NCBI RefSeq assembly: GCF_009687905.1
Contig: NZ_BLBG01000007.1
Location: 35,550 to 99,549 of the forward strand
Reading direction: 5' to 3'
Source: Lacticaseibacillus zhaodongensis
Lineage (GTDB): Bacteria; Bacillota; Bacilli; Lactobacillales; Lactobacillaceae
Length of the DNA stretch: 64,000 bases
The notes beneath the pieces are model-generated. The model had not been told where the DNA came from. It was given only the letters and a program-made list of their open reading frames with translations, and did not search any database. Positions 9,014-17,531 of the stretch are shown here, piece by piece. How positions within the stretch are numbered: the first letter of the stretch is position 1; every line of letters starts with the position of its first letter. A program made the position numbers and the translations under genes.

Positions 9014-10771
9014 TTAATCAAATACCATCTGGTTACGGTACAGGCTGGAATAGAAGCCCTTGTTCGCTAACAACTCGGCGTGCGTGCCGGCCTCAATGAT
9101 TCGCCCGTCCCGCAGCACCTCGATCCGGTCCGCGTTCAGGATCGTCTTCAAACGGTGCGCGATGACGAAACTGGTGCGGCCAGCAATCACGTTGTCCATC
9201 GCCTTTTGAATCCGTTCCTCCGTCACCGTGTCCACGTTACTGGTGGCCTCGTCCAGGATCAGCAACTGCGGATTGGTCAAAATCGTGCGGGCGATGCTGA
9301 CCAGCTGCTTTTGCCCCGTGGACAGAACGGATTGTTCATCACTAATTTCAGTATCGTAACCATCCGGCAGGCTCATGATGAAGTCATCAATGTTGGCCTG
9401 CTTGGCTGCGTCCCGCACGGCCGCTAAACTCGCGTCAGGCTGGCCAAAACTAATGTTGGCGCGAATCGTGCCCGTGAACAACTGCGGATCTTGCAAGACG
9501 ATGCCCACCGTCTTGCGCAGCGCGTCTAGGTTCATTGTCCGGATGTCGACACCATCAATACAAATGCGCCCCGAGTCAACGTCGTAGAAGCGGTTGAGCA
9601 AGTTCATCACGGTCGTTTTGCCGGAACCAGTCGGTCCAACCAAAGCCACCATCTGCCCGCGCTTGGCGGTCATGGTGACGCCGTGCAGGACCTCGGTGCC
9701 CGGATTGTAACTGAAGTGCACATCCTCGATCGTGAGGGCGTCGTGGACCGTGCTGACAGCTAATCCCGGCTCCGGCCGCTTCTCTTCTGGCTGCTCGTGG
9801 ACCTGCGTGATCCGGCGTGCGGCGGTGATGGCCAGCTGAATCTGCACGTAGACACTAGTTACGGCAACAATCGGCTGGAAGTAGTTCTGCGCGTACTGCA
9901 CAAAGGCAACAATCAGCGCGAGGCCAACTCCCGTTTGCAGGCCGCCCTGGAGCACGAACCAACTACCAAAGAAGATGACCACCGCGCTCGTCAGCAGCAT
10001 CATCCCGTTCATGAGTGGCTGCAGCACGCCGGACCAAATCTGCCCGCGCAGTGAGGATTCCCGCACGCGGGCGTTGCGCTCCTCAAAACCGGCGATGGAA
10101 TCTTGCTGCAGACCATTAGTGATGATCACTTTCTGGCCGGTGATTTGCTCGTTGATGTACCCGTTCAGGTCGCCAATATCATCCTGCTGGCGGTCAACCG
10201 CCACACCCGCCTGGTGAATGTTGACCGCTGCAATGATGATGGCCAGCGGCGTTGTCGCCATAGTGATGAAGGCCAGGGGCACACTATTATGGAACATCAT
10301 GATTACGATCCCGAGAATTTGCGCAATGCTGTAGATCAGCTGCACAAAGGCTTCGTTCATGGCGTTGAAAATATTATCGAGGTCGCTGGTGTAACGGGCG
10401 AGAATGTCACCATCGCTATGCGTGTCAAAATACTCGACACGCATTTTTTGCATTTTGCGGAACATCCCCGTCCGCATTTTGCCGGTCGCCACCCCGCCGA
10501 TCCAGGACATGAACATGGACGTACTGAAGTCGCCCAGTGAGGAAAAAATGTACAGCAGGGTCATGATGCCCAGGTCGCGATAAAACTGGTTCAGGCTGGC
10601 GCCATTGCGCAGATAATCAGTCAGGTCGCGCACCGCGGCCCCCATGTAGGTTGGTGCAACGGCCAGTGAGGTAGCAAAGCAGATAACCGCCACCAAGATG
10701 CCCAGGAATTGCCAGGGGTAAGCGCGCAAATAATGCCAGTAGTACTTCCCGGCTACTTTTAAATCATGCAT
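9014..10771 (-). CDS. Heterodimeric ABC exporter subunit with intact catalytic site (LmrD/BmrD-like)
   Basis: A 585-residue half-transporter: six membrane helices in about residues 20-320, then a nucleotide-binding domain with Walker A GPTGSGKTT, Walker B LLILDEATS with the catalytic Glu, and the switch His in IAHRL. Its signature motif is VLSTGQKQ, degenerate relative to LSGGQ. The partner gene upstream has the reverse pattern, so the pair forms one canonical and one degenerate ATP site, as in LmrCD, BmrCD and TM287/288. It overlaps the partner gene by 8 bases. Export of lipophilic drugs or endogenous lipids is the family role; the substrate is not visible in sequence. Confidence 0.92.
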   Translation of the reverse strand: MHDLKVAGKYYWHYLRAYPWQFLGILVAVICFATSLAVAPTYMGAAVRDLTDYLRNGASLNQFYRDLGIMTLLYIFSSLGDFSTSMFMSWIGGVATGKMRTGMFRKMQKMRVEYFDTHSDGDILARYTSDLDNIFNAMNEAFVQLIYSIAQILGIVIMMFHNSVPLAFITMATTPLAIIIAAVNIHQAGVAVDRQQDDIGDLNGYINEQITGQKVIITNGLQQDSIAGFEERNARVRESSLRGQIWSGVLQPLMNGMMLLTSAVVIFFGSWFVLQGGLQTGVGLALIVAFVQYAQNYFQPIVAVTSVYVQIQLAITAARRITQVHEQPEEKRPEPGLAVSTVHDALTIEDVHFSYNPGTEVLHGVTMTAKRGQMVALVGPTGSGKTTVMNLLNRFYDVDSGRICIDGVDIRTMNLDALRKTVGIVLQDPQLFTGTIRANISFGQPDASLAAVRDAAKQANIDDFIMSLPDGYDTEISDEQSVLSTGQKQLVSIARTILTNPQLLILDEATSNVDTVTEERIQKAMDNVIAGRTSFVIAHRLKTILNADRIEVLRDGRIIEAGTHAELLANKGFYSSLYRNQMVFD

Positions 10772-12491
10772 CTGCGAACACCCCTTCCCGTGCTTTCTGG
10801 GTCTGGTAAATTGCCCGGTATTCCGGACTGGTCTTTAACAATTCTTTGTGCGTGCCCCGCGCGATCAAGCGGCCCCCATCGAGGACCAAAATCTGGTCGG
10901 CCTTAATGATCGACGCGATCTTCTCGGCGATGATCACGGTCGTGGTGTCTTTGAGCTCGCGATCGAGGGCCTCTTGCACGAGGCGCTCACTGCGCGCATC
11001 CAAGGCACTCGTTGAATCGTCCATGATCAGGACTTTCGGGTGCGCGATGACGCCACGGGTGATTGCCAGGCGCTGCTTCTGCCCACCGGAAAAGTTGGCG
11101 GAGCGTTCCTCGACCTGGGCGTTAAAGCCCGCGTCCAGCCGGCGAATAAACTCGCTCGACTGGGCGATATCGGCCGCCCAGTGCATGTCGCGCGTGGTCG
11201 CGTCCGGCTTGCCTTGGCGCAGGTTACTGGCAATCGTTCCGGAAAACAGCGTTGAGCGTTGCATGACCATCGCAACGGTCTGCCGCAAGCTGCCCGCGGC
11301 GAGGGTCCGCACGTCGCTGCCGCCGACCTTAACCACGCCCTTGGTCGCGTCAAACAGCCGCGGAATCAGCTGGGCGAGGCTGGTTTTGCCGGAACCAGTC
11401 GCCCCAACGATCCCAACCATCTGCCCAGGGGCGACCTTGAAATTAATGTCGTGCAGCGTTGGCTGACTGGCACCCGGATAGGAAAAGTCCACGTGGTCGA
11501 ACTCGATACTACCAGGGAGGTTAACTACCGGCACGTCCGGATAGTGCATGCTCGGCTTGTGTGCGAACACCTCGCCGATCCGCCCCAGGGACACGAACGC
11601 CCGGGTGGTCCCACTAGCAATGAAACTAGCATTGATTACCGCCATGAGCAGTTGCATCAGGTAACCGGTGAAGCTGGCCACGGCTGCTAAGTACGCAGGG
11701 TGCACGCGCAGGCTCTGCCCGATGACCAAAATAGCGGTCGCCATTGCGAGGTAACCAATCAGGAAGAAGCCCGGCATCATCACGGAGAAGGTGTAGCCGA
11801 TTTTGATTGCCAGCGCGTTCATCTTGTCGGATGCGCTGGTGAACTGCTTGATCTGGGCGTCCTCCTGCACGAAGGACTTCACGACGCGCACACCCATCAG
11901 GTTCTCCCGGGCGATCGTGTTGACGTCGTCGATACGGGCCTGGATGGCACCAAAGTACTTGCTCATCCGCTTCATGCCCACGATGGCGATAACGACAATG
12001 ATAATCAGCATGATGGCCAGCAGCCACCAGAGTGACGGCACCGTTAGTAGGGCCAGCGTCAGCGCGCCGATGAACATAATCGGCACCCGCGCGACGATTT
12101 GGAATACAGCCATGACCATGCCCTGCACCTGGTTAATGTCGTTGGTCATGCGCACAACGAGCTTACTGGCGGCAAAAGTCTCAATGTCCGCGAACGCGAA
12201 CGACTGCACCTGCTTGTAAAGATCACTGCGCAGCGCGGTGGCAATCCCCACGGCGGCGCGCGCACTAAAGACCGTGTTCACGACCCCGGCAACGATGCCG
12301 AGGGCCGCAAACACGATGAGCTCGATTCCCAGATGTAAGACCTGCTGCTGCCGGTTCGCGATAATGGCTGCCATTACCTGTTGCAGCAAGTGTGGTTGCC
12401 ACAGTGATGCAAAGGCCATGATGATCGTCGCAATGGTCGCAACCAGCTCTGCGCGCCAGAACCGGCGCAAGTATGGCCACAAAGTTTTCAT
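10764..12491 (-). CDS. Heterodimeric ABC exporter subunit with degenerate catalytic site (LmrC/BmrC-like)
   Basis: A 575-residue half-transporter with an N-terminal six-helix domain and a C-terminal ATPase. Walker A is GATGSGKTS and the signature NFSGGQKQR is canonical, but Walker B reads VLIMDDSTS: the catalytic Glu is replaced by Asp. The switch segment is IIAEKIAS, lacking the usual His. These substitutions are those expected of the degenerate-site subunit in a heterodimer. GGAGGAG lies just before the ATG. It is the promoter-proximal gene of the two-gene operon; the terminator of the preceding operon lies upstream, so it is probably expressed on its own. Confidence 0.92.
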   Translation of the reverse strand: MKTLWPYLRRFWRAELVATIATIIMAFASLWQPHLLQQVMAAIIANRQQQVLHLGIELIVFAALGIVAGVVNTVFSARAAVGIATALRSDLYKQVQSFAFADIETFAASKLVVRMTNDINQVQGMVMAVFQIVARVPIMFIGALTLALLTVPSLWWLLAIMLIIIVVIAIVGMKRMSKYFGAIQARIDDVNTIARENLMGVRVVKSFVQEDAQIKQFTSASDKMNALAIKIGYTFSVMMPGFFLIGYLAMATAILVIGQSLRVHPAYLAAVASFTGYLMQLLMAVINASFIASGTTRAFVSLGRIGEVFAHKPSMHYPDVPVVNLPGSIEFDHVDFSYPGASQPTLHDINFKVAPGQMVGIVGATGSGKTSLAQLIPRLFDATKGVVKVGGSDVRTLAAGSLRQTVAMVMQRSTLFSGTIASNLRQGKPDATTRDMHWAADIAQSSEFIRRLDAGFNAQVEERSANFSGGQKQRLAITRGVIAHPKVLIMDDSTSALDARSERLVQEALDRELKDTTTVIIAEKIASIIKADQILVLDGGRLIARGTHKELLKTSPEYRAIYQTQKAREGVFADA

Positions 12492-12597
12492 TTTTCTCCT
12501 CCACAGTTAAGAAAGCACTTAGCTTTGTCTAATTTAGCACAAATGCCCGCATTTTGGAAAAGCTGCCAACTGCAGACCGCTAATTCCCCCATTAGCC

Positions 12598-12635
12598 AAA
12601 AAGAGGCCGGCAACTACACGGCTGCCGGCCCCCCA
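12598..12635 (-). terminator. Rho-independent terminator after yxeA-like gene
   Basis: On the minus strand a GC-rich stem (GGCCGGCA with TGCCGGCC) around a 9-base loop is followed by CTCTTTTT. It closes the operon that starts near 17350. Confidence 0.9.
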
Positions 12636-12652
12636 ATCTTTAATGTTGTTGA

Positions 12653-13018
12653 TTACTGATTTAATTTAGCGAGCGCCTTTGCAGGCACGTCCTTCTTGGC
12701 AACACTCTGCCAGCTGATAACACCTTTTTTGTCATTGTTGACCAGCTTCAGGTAAGCATTGCGCCGCAGTGGCCGCTCTTTGTTAGCTTTAAAGTGGAGC
12801 GTCTTGCCCTGGCCGTCCTGCGTGTAGCCCTTCAAAGTGTAGGCATAGTCCCGGTAATGCTCACCAGACTTAGCCTTATCGACCACTTGCTGGCCGTCAG
12901 TAGTGACCTGGGTGTAGTAGGTCTGCCCACCATAATTAGACTGACCGTACCAAAACAGCCCGCCGGCAACAAAGACCACTAGCAATGCCGATACCGCAAT
13001 CACAATTTTCCGCATCAT
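12653..13018 (-). CDS. YxeA-family secreted or membrane-anchored small protein
   Basis: A 121-residue protein with an N-terminal hydrophobic segment (about residues 5-25) and a soluble outward domain. The sequence pattern YYTQVTTDG, then YAYTLKGYTQDGQGKTLHFKA, then LRRNAYLKLV is characteristic of the YxeA family (formerly DUF1093), an OB-fold-like extracytoplasmic family of unknown biochemical role. Two adjacent ATG codons follow AGGTG; either may be used. It lies 77 bases after the tetR stop, ahead of a strong terminator, making it the last gene of the acyltransferase/GT8 operon. That position suggests an envelope role, which is inference. Confidence 0.85.
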   Translation of the reverse strand: MMRKIVIAVSALLVVFVAGGLFWYGQSNYGGQTYYTQVTTDGQQVVDKAKSGEHYRDYAYTLKGYTQDGQGKTLHFKANKERPLRRNAYLKLVNNDKKGVISWQSVAKKDVPAKALAKLNQ

Positions 13019-13095
13019 TCTTCACCTCAAACATGATTATGCCAGCTCGTGACTGCACACGCCTCGGTCTTCCGCCCGATTTTGCAGCTGCGGGC

Positions 13096-13731
13096 TTAGG
13101 GGCGCAGTGCTTTGACCAAGCTGGCGACCATGATGGCCACGCTCGGGTCATCAAGTTTCTGGTCAAAGAAGAAGTAGCCGGCGAGCATGCCCCCAAAGTT
13201 CGACCAGAGCACCCGGGCGATGTCTTGGTCGGGCCAATCCACCAGCTCGCCCGCAGCCTTCAAGCGGTCAAATAAGGTGTACATCCGCGTCCAGTAGCCC
13301 TGCGGCATCTCCTGTTTTAACCGGTCCCAATTATCGCTGTTGTAGATGATTTCGCTGAGAAAAGCCTTCAGGACCTTTTTGTTGTTGCGGACTAGATCGA
13401 TGCGGTTGCGCACCATCGCGTTGATAAACTCGTCGAGTGTTGCGTAGTCCGCACGAAAATCTTCTCTCAGGAAACCATCAATCGTTTGGGGGAAAATCGA
13501 CTGGATCACCGGGTCAATAATTGCCCGCAACAGGCCCCGTTTACTGCCGAATTTCGCAAAAATATTACCCTCCGCCACGTGCGCACGCTTGGCAATTTCG
13601 TGCGTGCTCGAATTAGCGTAGCCCTTATCCGCAAACACGTCGATTGCCGCGCGGATGATTTGCACCTGCTTGGTGGTCATCGTATCGAAAACATGCAGGT
13701 CCGCGAACAAACCCATCTCACTTGTGTCCAT
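13096..13731 (-). CDS. TetR-family regulator of the acyltransferase/GT8 operon
   Basis: A 211-residue TetR/AcrR-type repressor. The helix-turn-helix lies near residues 15-60 (KQVQIIRAAIDVFADKGY, then HEIAKRAHVAEGNIFAKFGSK); the rest is the helical ligand-binding and dimerisation domain. GAGGG precedes the ATG at 13731, so the longer upstream start was not used. It follows the second acyltransferase by 24 bases and is co-transcribed with the operon it presumably represses. The palindrome TTGAGTgactACTCAA at the operon promoter has the form of sites bound by this family, and the similar TetR at 24469 has a related operator; the pairing is inference. Confidence 0.88.
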   Translation of the reverse strand: MDTSEMGLFADLHVFDTMTTKQVQIIRAAIDVFADKGYANSSTHEIAKRAHVAEGNIFAKFGSKRGLLRAIIDPVIQSIFPQTIDGFLREDFRADYATLDEFINAMVRNRIDLVRNNKKVLKAFLSEIIYNSDNWDRLKQEMPQGYWTRMYTLFDRLKAAGELVDWPDQDIARVLWSNFGGMLAGYFFFDQKLDDPSVAIMVASLVKALRP

Positions 13732-13755
13732 GCTGCTCCCTCTTCCCAATCTGAA

Positions 13756-14616
13756 TCATCCCCGTGCGTGCCAACCAACAATATCCGCCGCGGAAAATGG
13801 CGCGTCAATCGCTTCACCATAAGTAGTCTCATATAATTCGCACTTCTGCGCGTAATCTGCCTGCATCATTGCGCGGCTGTTATCCCGTACGCTCAGTTTA
13901 GGATCTGGCCGGAGTGTCTTCAAGATGTGTAAGGTGTATTCGATCCGGTTAAAATCGCCGGTCAGGTGCACACCCGTATCCCGCATTGTCACAAAGCAAG
14001 AGACTACGGGCACGTTAAAGCGAGCGGCGTAATAGTACGCACCGCGCTTCGGTGGCCGCGGCCGCCGGTACTGGAACCACATCTCTTGCTCCGGATAGAT
14101 CAAGACCCAGTTTCCCTTTTGCAAACTGCCCCCAAGCAGTTTAGGAAATTCACGGCCCATGTACTTAGCATCACTACTGATCGGCAGGGTGCCGTAAGTC
14201 ATCAGGTACCCCAAAAAGCCGCCCATCTCGAGGTTCGTCAGCTGCCCAACAATCTGCAGGCTGCGCCCGCGCGCCGCCTTGCGCACCATCAAGTTTTCCC
14301 CGGGGCTGAAGTGGTTACTCGTGACGACAGCACTACCAGTCACCCCGGCCAAATTGTCCCGGCCGACGACGCGCACGTGCCGGGTGTCCACGCTGGCGGT
14401 CGTCCCGATCAGCGCCAATTCTAGGTGCGAATTAAGCCAAAATGCGGGCTTTTTGCGCATGCGTAAGTAGTTCGCCTCAAGTGCGCGTTCCTGGCTCAGA
14501 TCCAAAACCGGATCGTTGGTCTCCACCTTATCGTTGAACCGGCCCTCAGTGGCGGCCCGCTTGATGTTGGCAATCACGGCAGACCGGTCCCCGCGTAGGA
14601 ACAGGTCGGTGATCAT
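13756..14616 (-). CDS. Lysophospholipid acyltransferase-like protein (PlsC superfamily), variant active site
   Basis: A 286-residue protein of the glycerolipid acyltransferase superfamily. Motif I is SNHFSPGEN: His102 followed four residues later by Glu107 instead of the usual Asp (HX4E rather than HX4D). Motif III is YPEQEMWF. No clear membrane-spanning segment is visible, suggesting peripheral membrane attachment. The start overlaps the stop of the upstream GT8 gene by four bases (ATGA), a sign of translational coupling. It probably transfers an acyl chain to a hydroxyl on a lipid or glycolipid made by the operon; acceptor and donor are unknown. The Asp-to-Glu change could mark a subfamily or reduced activity. 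Confidence 0.82.
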   Translation of the reverse strand: MITDLFLRGDRSAVIANIKRAATEGRFNDKVETNDPVLDLSQERALEANYLRMRKKPAFWLNSHLELALIGTTASVDTRHVRVVGRDNLAGVTGSAVVTSNHFSPGENLMVRKAARGRSLQIVGQLTNLEMGGFLGYLMTYGTLPISSDAKYMGREFPKLLGGSLQKGNWVLIYPEQEMWFQYRRPRPPKRGAYYYAARFNVPVVSCFVTMRDTGVHLTGDFNRIEYTLHILKTLRPDPKLSVRDNSRAMMQADYAQKCELYETTYGEAIDAPFSAADIVGWHARG

Positions 14617-15563
14617 AGCCGCACCTTGCCGGTCTGTTCTTGCACTTCATGGAACGTCCCGGTCTCTGCGGCAATTCTGTCAGCACGGGCCAGTAAGTCT
14701 TTGAAGTGCTGATCGTCTTCCTGGTGGTGCTCCGGAGTGTCGTAAATTGCCAGGTTGGCGCGCAACTCATCATTAAATGGGGTGGCTGGTGCATACTTCC
14801 AGAACGCCTCTTCGCCCTTCATGCCGGCATAACGCCATGGCTTCTGGTAGAGGTTGTAGTGGATGAGCTTCGTACCGGCCAGTTCCCCGTTTTCAACGTC
14901 CCACTTACTATCGATAATGAACATGCGGTCGGTCGCGATTGCGTTGATGTAGTCTTGGTCGGGCGCAATACTGTTGAAGTGGTATGTGTTCAGCAGGTTC
15001 AAGAAGTGCCCGGCGAAATCACGCTGCCGCAGCTGCTGCAGATCCATTAAGAGCACCCCGGAGTTGACGTAACGCTCAGCGGGCACCCCGACTGCATTGC
15101 GGGAATAGTTGGACATGAGCGCGTCGGTCCCGATAACGGGGTCGAGTGCGGCCCCGATCATGTTGCCCTGCAGGTCGGTGTCGTACAGCTTGCCGATGTC
15201 GTCGAGCACGATCACATCCGCGTCAATGTAAACGGCGCGTTTGATTTCGGGGAACATCTCCGCGATAAACAGGCGGTAGTAGATGGTCAGCGTGAAGTAG
15301 TCCGCACGCAGGGTGTTGTTGTTGTCACTGAGGCACTCCTGAATTTTGGCAGCCATGGACTCAAAATCGATGCTGACATTAGGGGTCGCCAGCTGCTTGA
15401 TTTTTTTGACGTGCTCTGGCCGCAAACCCTGGTTCAAAATGATCAGTTGGTATTGACGGTCGGGGTTGGCGTTGGCGGTCAATGATTTGATTGCCACGCC
15501 CAGCGCCGCAGCGTAAGGGTCGTTGACGGCGAAAAATACGGGAACAGTTTCTTTAGTTGACAT
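14613..15563 (-). CDS. Family 8 glycosyltransferase (GT8)
   Basis: A 316-residue GT-A fold enzyme of family GT8. It opens with the nucleotide-sugar binding strand VPVFFAVNDPYAAALGVAI, has the metal-binding DAD motif in VYIDADVIVL (residues 114-116), then NSGVLLMDL and PDQDYINAI, all typical of LgtC/GspA-like retaining galactosyl- or glucosyltransferases. No membrane segment is seen. The gene lies 47 bases after the second GT8 gene and overlaps the acyltransferase downstream by four bases. In this setting a lipid acceptor is likelier than lipopolysaccharide, which Gram-positives lack (inference). Confidence 0.9.
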   Translation of the reverse strand: MSTKETVPVFFAVNDPYAAALGVAIKSLTANANPDRQYQLIILNQGLRPEHVKKIKQLATPNVSIDFESMAAKIQECLSDNNNTLRADYFTLTIYYRLFIAEMFPEIKRAVYIDADVIVLDDIGKLYDTDLQGNMIGAALDPVIGTDALMSNYSRNAVGVPAERYVNSGVLLMDLQQLRQRDFAGHFLNLLNTYHFNSIAPDQDYINAIATDRMFIIDSKWDVENGELAGTKLIHYNLYQKPWRYAGMKGEEAFWKYAPATPFNDELRANLAIYDTPEHHQEDDQHFKDLLARADRIAAETGTFHEVQEQTGKVRL

Positions 15564-15610
15564 GTTTTAATGATTACCTTTCTTGAAAAGTAGCTGCTCA
15601 GCGCAGTAAC

Positions 15611-16471
15611 TTAATTCTTGATAGTTTGCTTGGGACTGGAACTGTGCTTGTGCAATTCGGGCGCAATGGCCGTGTACTGGGCAAGCACGTCATCGTACTC
15701 GTGAATTTTGAGGGTGTTGTGCACCCGGTCGATTTCCCACGGCTTGACGGTCTGGGTGTGGAGCCACGGCCACCAGCGAAAACTGGTGGTGAAGTGCTGA
15801 AAAACCGTGTCCGGGTGCAGACGGCGCTGATCGTTATAGATGTGACTGGCGATGCGCTTGCTGCCGGCCAGGTGATTAAGTGCCGACTGGTCGGGCATGA
15901 ACATCTGCCGCGTGGCGCAAAGCTCCCGGCACTTACTGAAGAGGCCGGTGCGCCGGATTTCCGCGAGGTTCAGGAGCAAGACACCCGAATTCAGGTAGTC
16001 CGCAAGCCGCAGCTCGCTGTGGAAGAACCACTTGCCGTAGTAGTCAAGCACACCAACAAGTTCGGTGGCTTGCAGGTCCTGCTCGTAAAACGGCAGGGGG
16101 TTGCGCCGGCAAACAACATCGGTATCTAAGTACAAAATCCGGTCGGGTAGCTGCGGTAATTGATCTGCGTACAGCCGCAACATGCAATACGGCGTGAACA
16201 ATGTTTCCATGTTCGCGGTTGGTGCTTGCTGCGCAAACAGATTACTAATATCAATCAATTCCGCGCTGTTACCGCTCTTCTCGGCCCGCATGCGGGCGTC
16301 AAGTTTAGCCACTGTATCCGGCGCGATCGGCCGGTACTGCTTTTTGCTAGTGGCGATGCTGGCAGTCAATACATAAATGTGCAGGGGCTCTGGTGTGTGT
16401 TTCATTAATGCCAAGGTGGCGATAAACAGGCCATCGGTCATGTGTTCATCGCCGCAAAATAGAATATTCAT
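15611..16471 (-). CDS. Family 8 glycosyltransferase (GT8), second copy
   Basis: A 286-residue GT8 enzyme beginning MNILFCGDEHMTDGLFIATL, with the metal-binding DTD motif in ILYLDTDVV (116-118), NSGVLLLNL, and the donor-site PDQSALN motif. It is only distantly similar to the neighbouring GT8, so the two probably add different sugars or act on different acceptors. An in-frame start 78 bases upstream exists, but GGAGG sits directly ahead of the ATG at 16471 and the protein then starts at the conserved first strand. It is the second gene of the operon, 79 bases after the first acyltransferase. Confidence 0.9.
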   Translation of the reverse strand: MNILFCGDEHMTDGLFIATLALMKHTPEPLHIYVLTASIATSKKQYRPIAPDTVAKLDARMRAEKSGNSAELIDISNLFAQQAPTANMETLFTPYCMLRLYADQLPQLPDRILYLDTDVVCRRNPLPFYEQDLQATELVGVLDYYGKWFFHSELRLADYLNSGVLLLNLAEIRRTGLFSKCRELCATRQMFMPDQSALNHLAGSKRIASHIYNDQRRLHPDTVFQHFTTSFRWWPWLHTQTVKPWEIDRVHNTLKIHEYDDVLAQYTAIAPELHKHSSSPKQTIKN

Positions 16472-16550
16472 AAAATGTTTGCCTCCTCGATTCAGTGAAT
16501 TGGCGTCTGCGCGTGTCATGACGCGCTTAAAATAATTGCGAACTTCCAAC

Positions 16551-17333
16551 CTATTTAACGGTGCTCCGTTCCGCTACCGGCCGGTAACGAATGTACTCAA
16601 CATTGCTCTGCTGCGCTCGCGTTTGCATCGCGGCACTAATTTTCTGGGCCAAATCTTCTTGCCGCTCACTGCGCCGCAGACTCAGGTCCGGGTAGAAGGG
16701 CCCATCAATGTAGACGGTCTTGCGCGGCCGCTTGCCGTACTTCCGCCGCGTGTAGGTACTAGTGGCGGCATAGACCGGCCGGTTAGTGGCAACTGGATAA
16801 TGTAAGGAACCAGAAACGAAGGGCCGGATCATTGTGGCATAAGGCCAAACGTGCGCCTCTGGATAGATTGCGATAAGGTCGCCGGCCTCTAGCCGTTGAT
16901 TCATCGCAGTAGTAAAACGGCCCAACTGGTGCAAGCCGCTCGGTAGCACCAATCCCCGGCCCAGTGCAATGAGCGGACCGATGACCGGGATTCCGAGATT
17001 AGCGGGTGCCGCCACGGTACTCGCCCGGCCGCGCCCAGCAATCCGCATCGGCGTGAAGGCGTCGCCCACGGGTTGGGTGTGGTTGAGGTACAGAAACGCG
17101 CCACGACCCCGCGTCGCCCGTAACTTTTCCCGGCCAACGATGCGTTCGTGCAAATACACCCGGTTGTAAAGGGAGCCGGCAAAACCAGCTAGGCGGTAAA
17201 CCAAGCTGGACGTGAGTTGAAATGCACGGCCCGGGTGTTGCCACTGATAGTCGGCAGGTAAACGGTAGTCCTGGGTTTTGCTCGTCACAAAATCCGTTGC
17301 GTAGCTGGTGTAGTATCTGGTCTCCGTAGCCAT
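16551..17333 (-). CDS. Lysophospholipid acyltransferase-like protein (PlsC superfamily), first gene of operon
   Basis: A 260-residue acyltransferase-superfamily protein. Motif I reads NHTQPVGD, with His85 and Asp91 five residues apart rather than the usual four. Motif III is YPEAHVWPY (about residue 156) and a basic YTRRKYGKRPRK stretch follows. There is no strong membrane helix. It differs enough from the operon's second acyltransferase to be an independent enzyme and not a recent duplicate. GGGAGG precedes the ATG. It is first behind the TATAAT promoter with overlapping palindromes. A role in acylating a glycolipid built by the two GT8 enzymes is inference from context. Confidence 0.82.
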   Translation of the reverse strand: MATETRYYTSYATDFVTSKTQDYRLPADYQWQHPGRAFQLTSSLVYRLAGFAGSLYNRVYLHERIVGREKLRATRGRGAFLYLNHTQPVGDAFTPMRIAGRGRASTVAAPANLGIPVIGPLIALGRGLVLPSGLHQLGRFTTAMNQRLEAGDLIAIYPEAHVWPYATMIRPFVSGSLHYPVATNRPVYAATSTYTRRKYGKRPRKTVYIDGPFYPDLSLRRSERQEDLAQKISAAMQTRAQQSNVEYIRYRPVAERSTVK

Positions 17334-17356
17334 TTTGCCCCCTCCCTTCGGCGCTT

Positions 17357-17405
17357 ATTATAGACTGGCTTGAGTGACTACTCAATCAAAAGTTTACAGA
17401 AACTT
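17357..17405 (-). promoter_or_regulatory. Promoter of the acyltransferase/GT8 operon with two operator-like palindromes
   Basis: On the minus strand, -35 TTGAGT (17380-17385) and -10 TATAAT (17357-17362) are 17 bases apart. The palindrome TTGAGTgactACTCAA (17370-17385) covers the -35 and part of the spacer. Directly upstream lies a second one of the same geometry, AAGTTTacagAAACTT (17390-17405). Six-base arms with a 4-base centre suit TetR-family dimers; two TetR genes are adjacent. Confidence 0.75.
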
Positions 17406-17474
17406 ACTCAATTTTGGTTTGAAAGCCCTACCCAAATGCTTATCAGCAGCCCGTGCGGCACTTTCCGCTTTTAG

Positions 17475-17509
17475 TTGCACGGGAACTAGATGCGCGCTAA
17501 ACTTTAGCG
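17475..17509 (+). promoter_or_regulatory. Promoter and palindrome upstream of tetR-cls
   Basis: -35 TTGCAC (17475-17480) and -10 TAAACT (17498-17503) are 17 bases apart. The perfect palindrome CGCTAAA-C-TTTAGCG (17495-17509) overlaps the -10 and the likely start, a natural place for autorepression by the TetR protein encoded just downstream. Confidence 0.65.
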
Positions 17510-17531
17510 TAAAGCTGGAGGGGATATACAA

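Noticed and set aside
9014..12491. Reading the exporter pair as part of the acyltransferase/GT8 operon
   Set aside because: A strong terminator at 12598-12635 separates them, although some read-through cannot be excluded.
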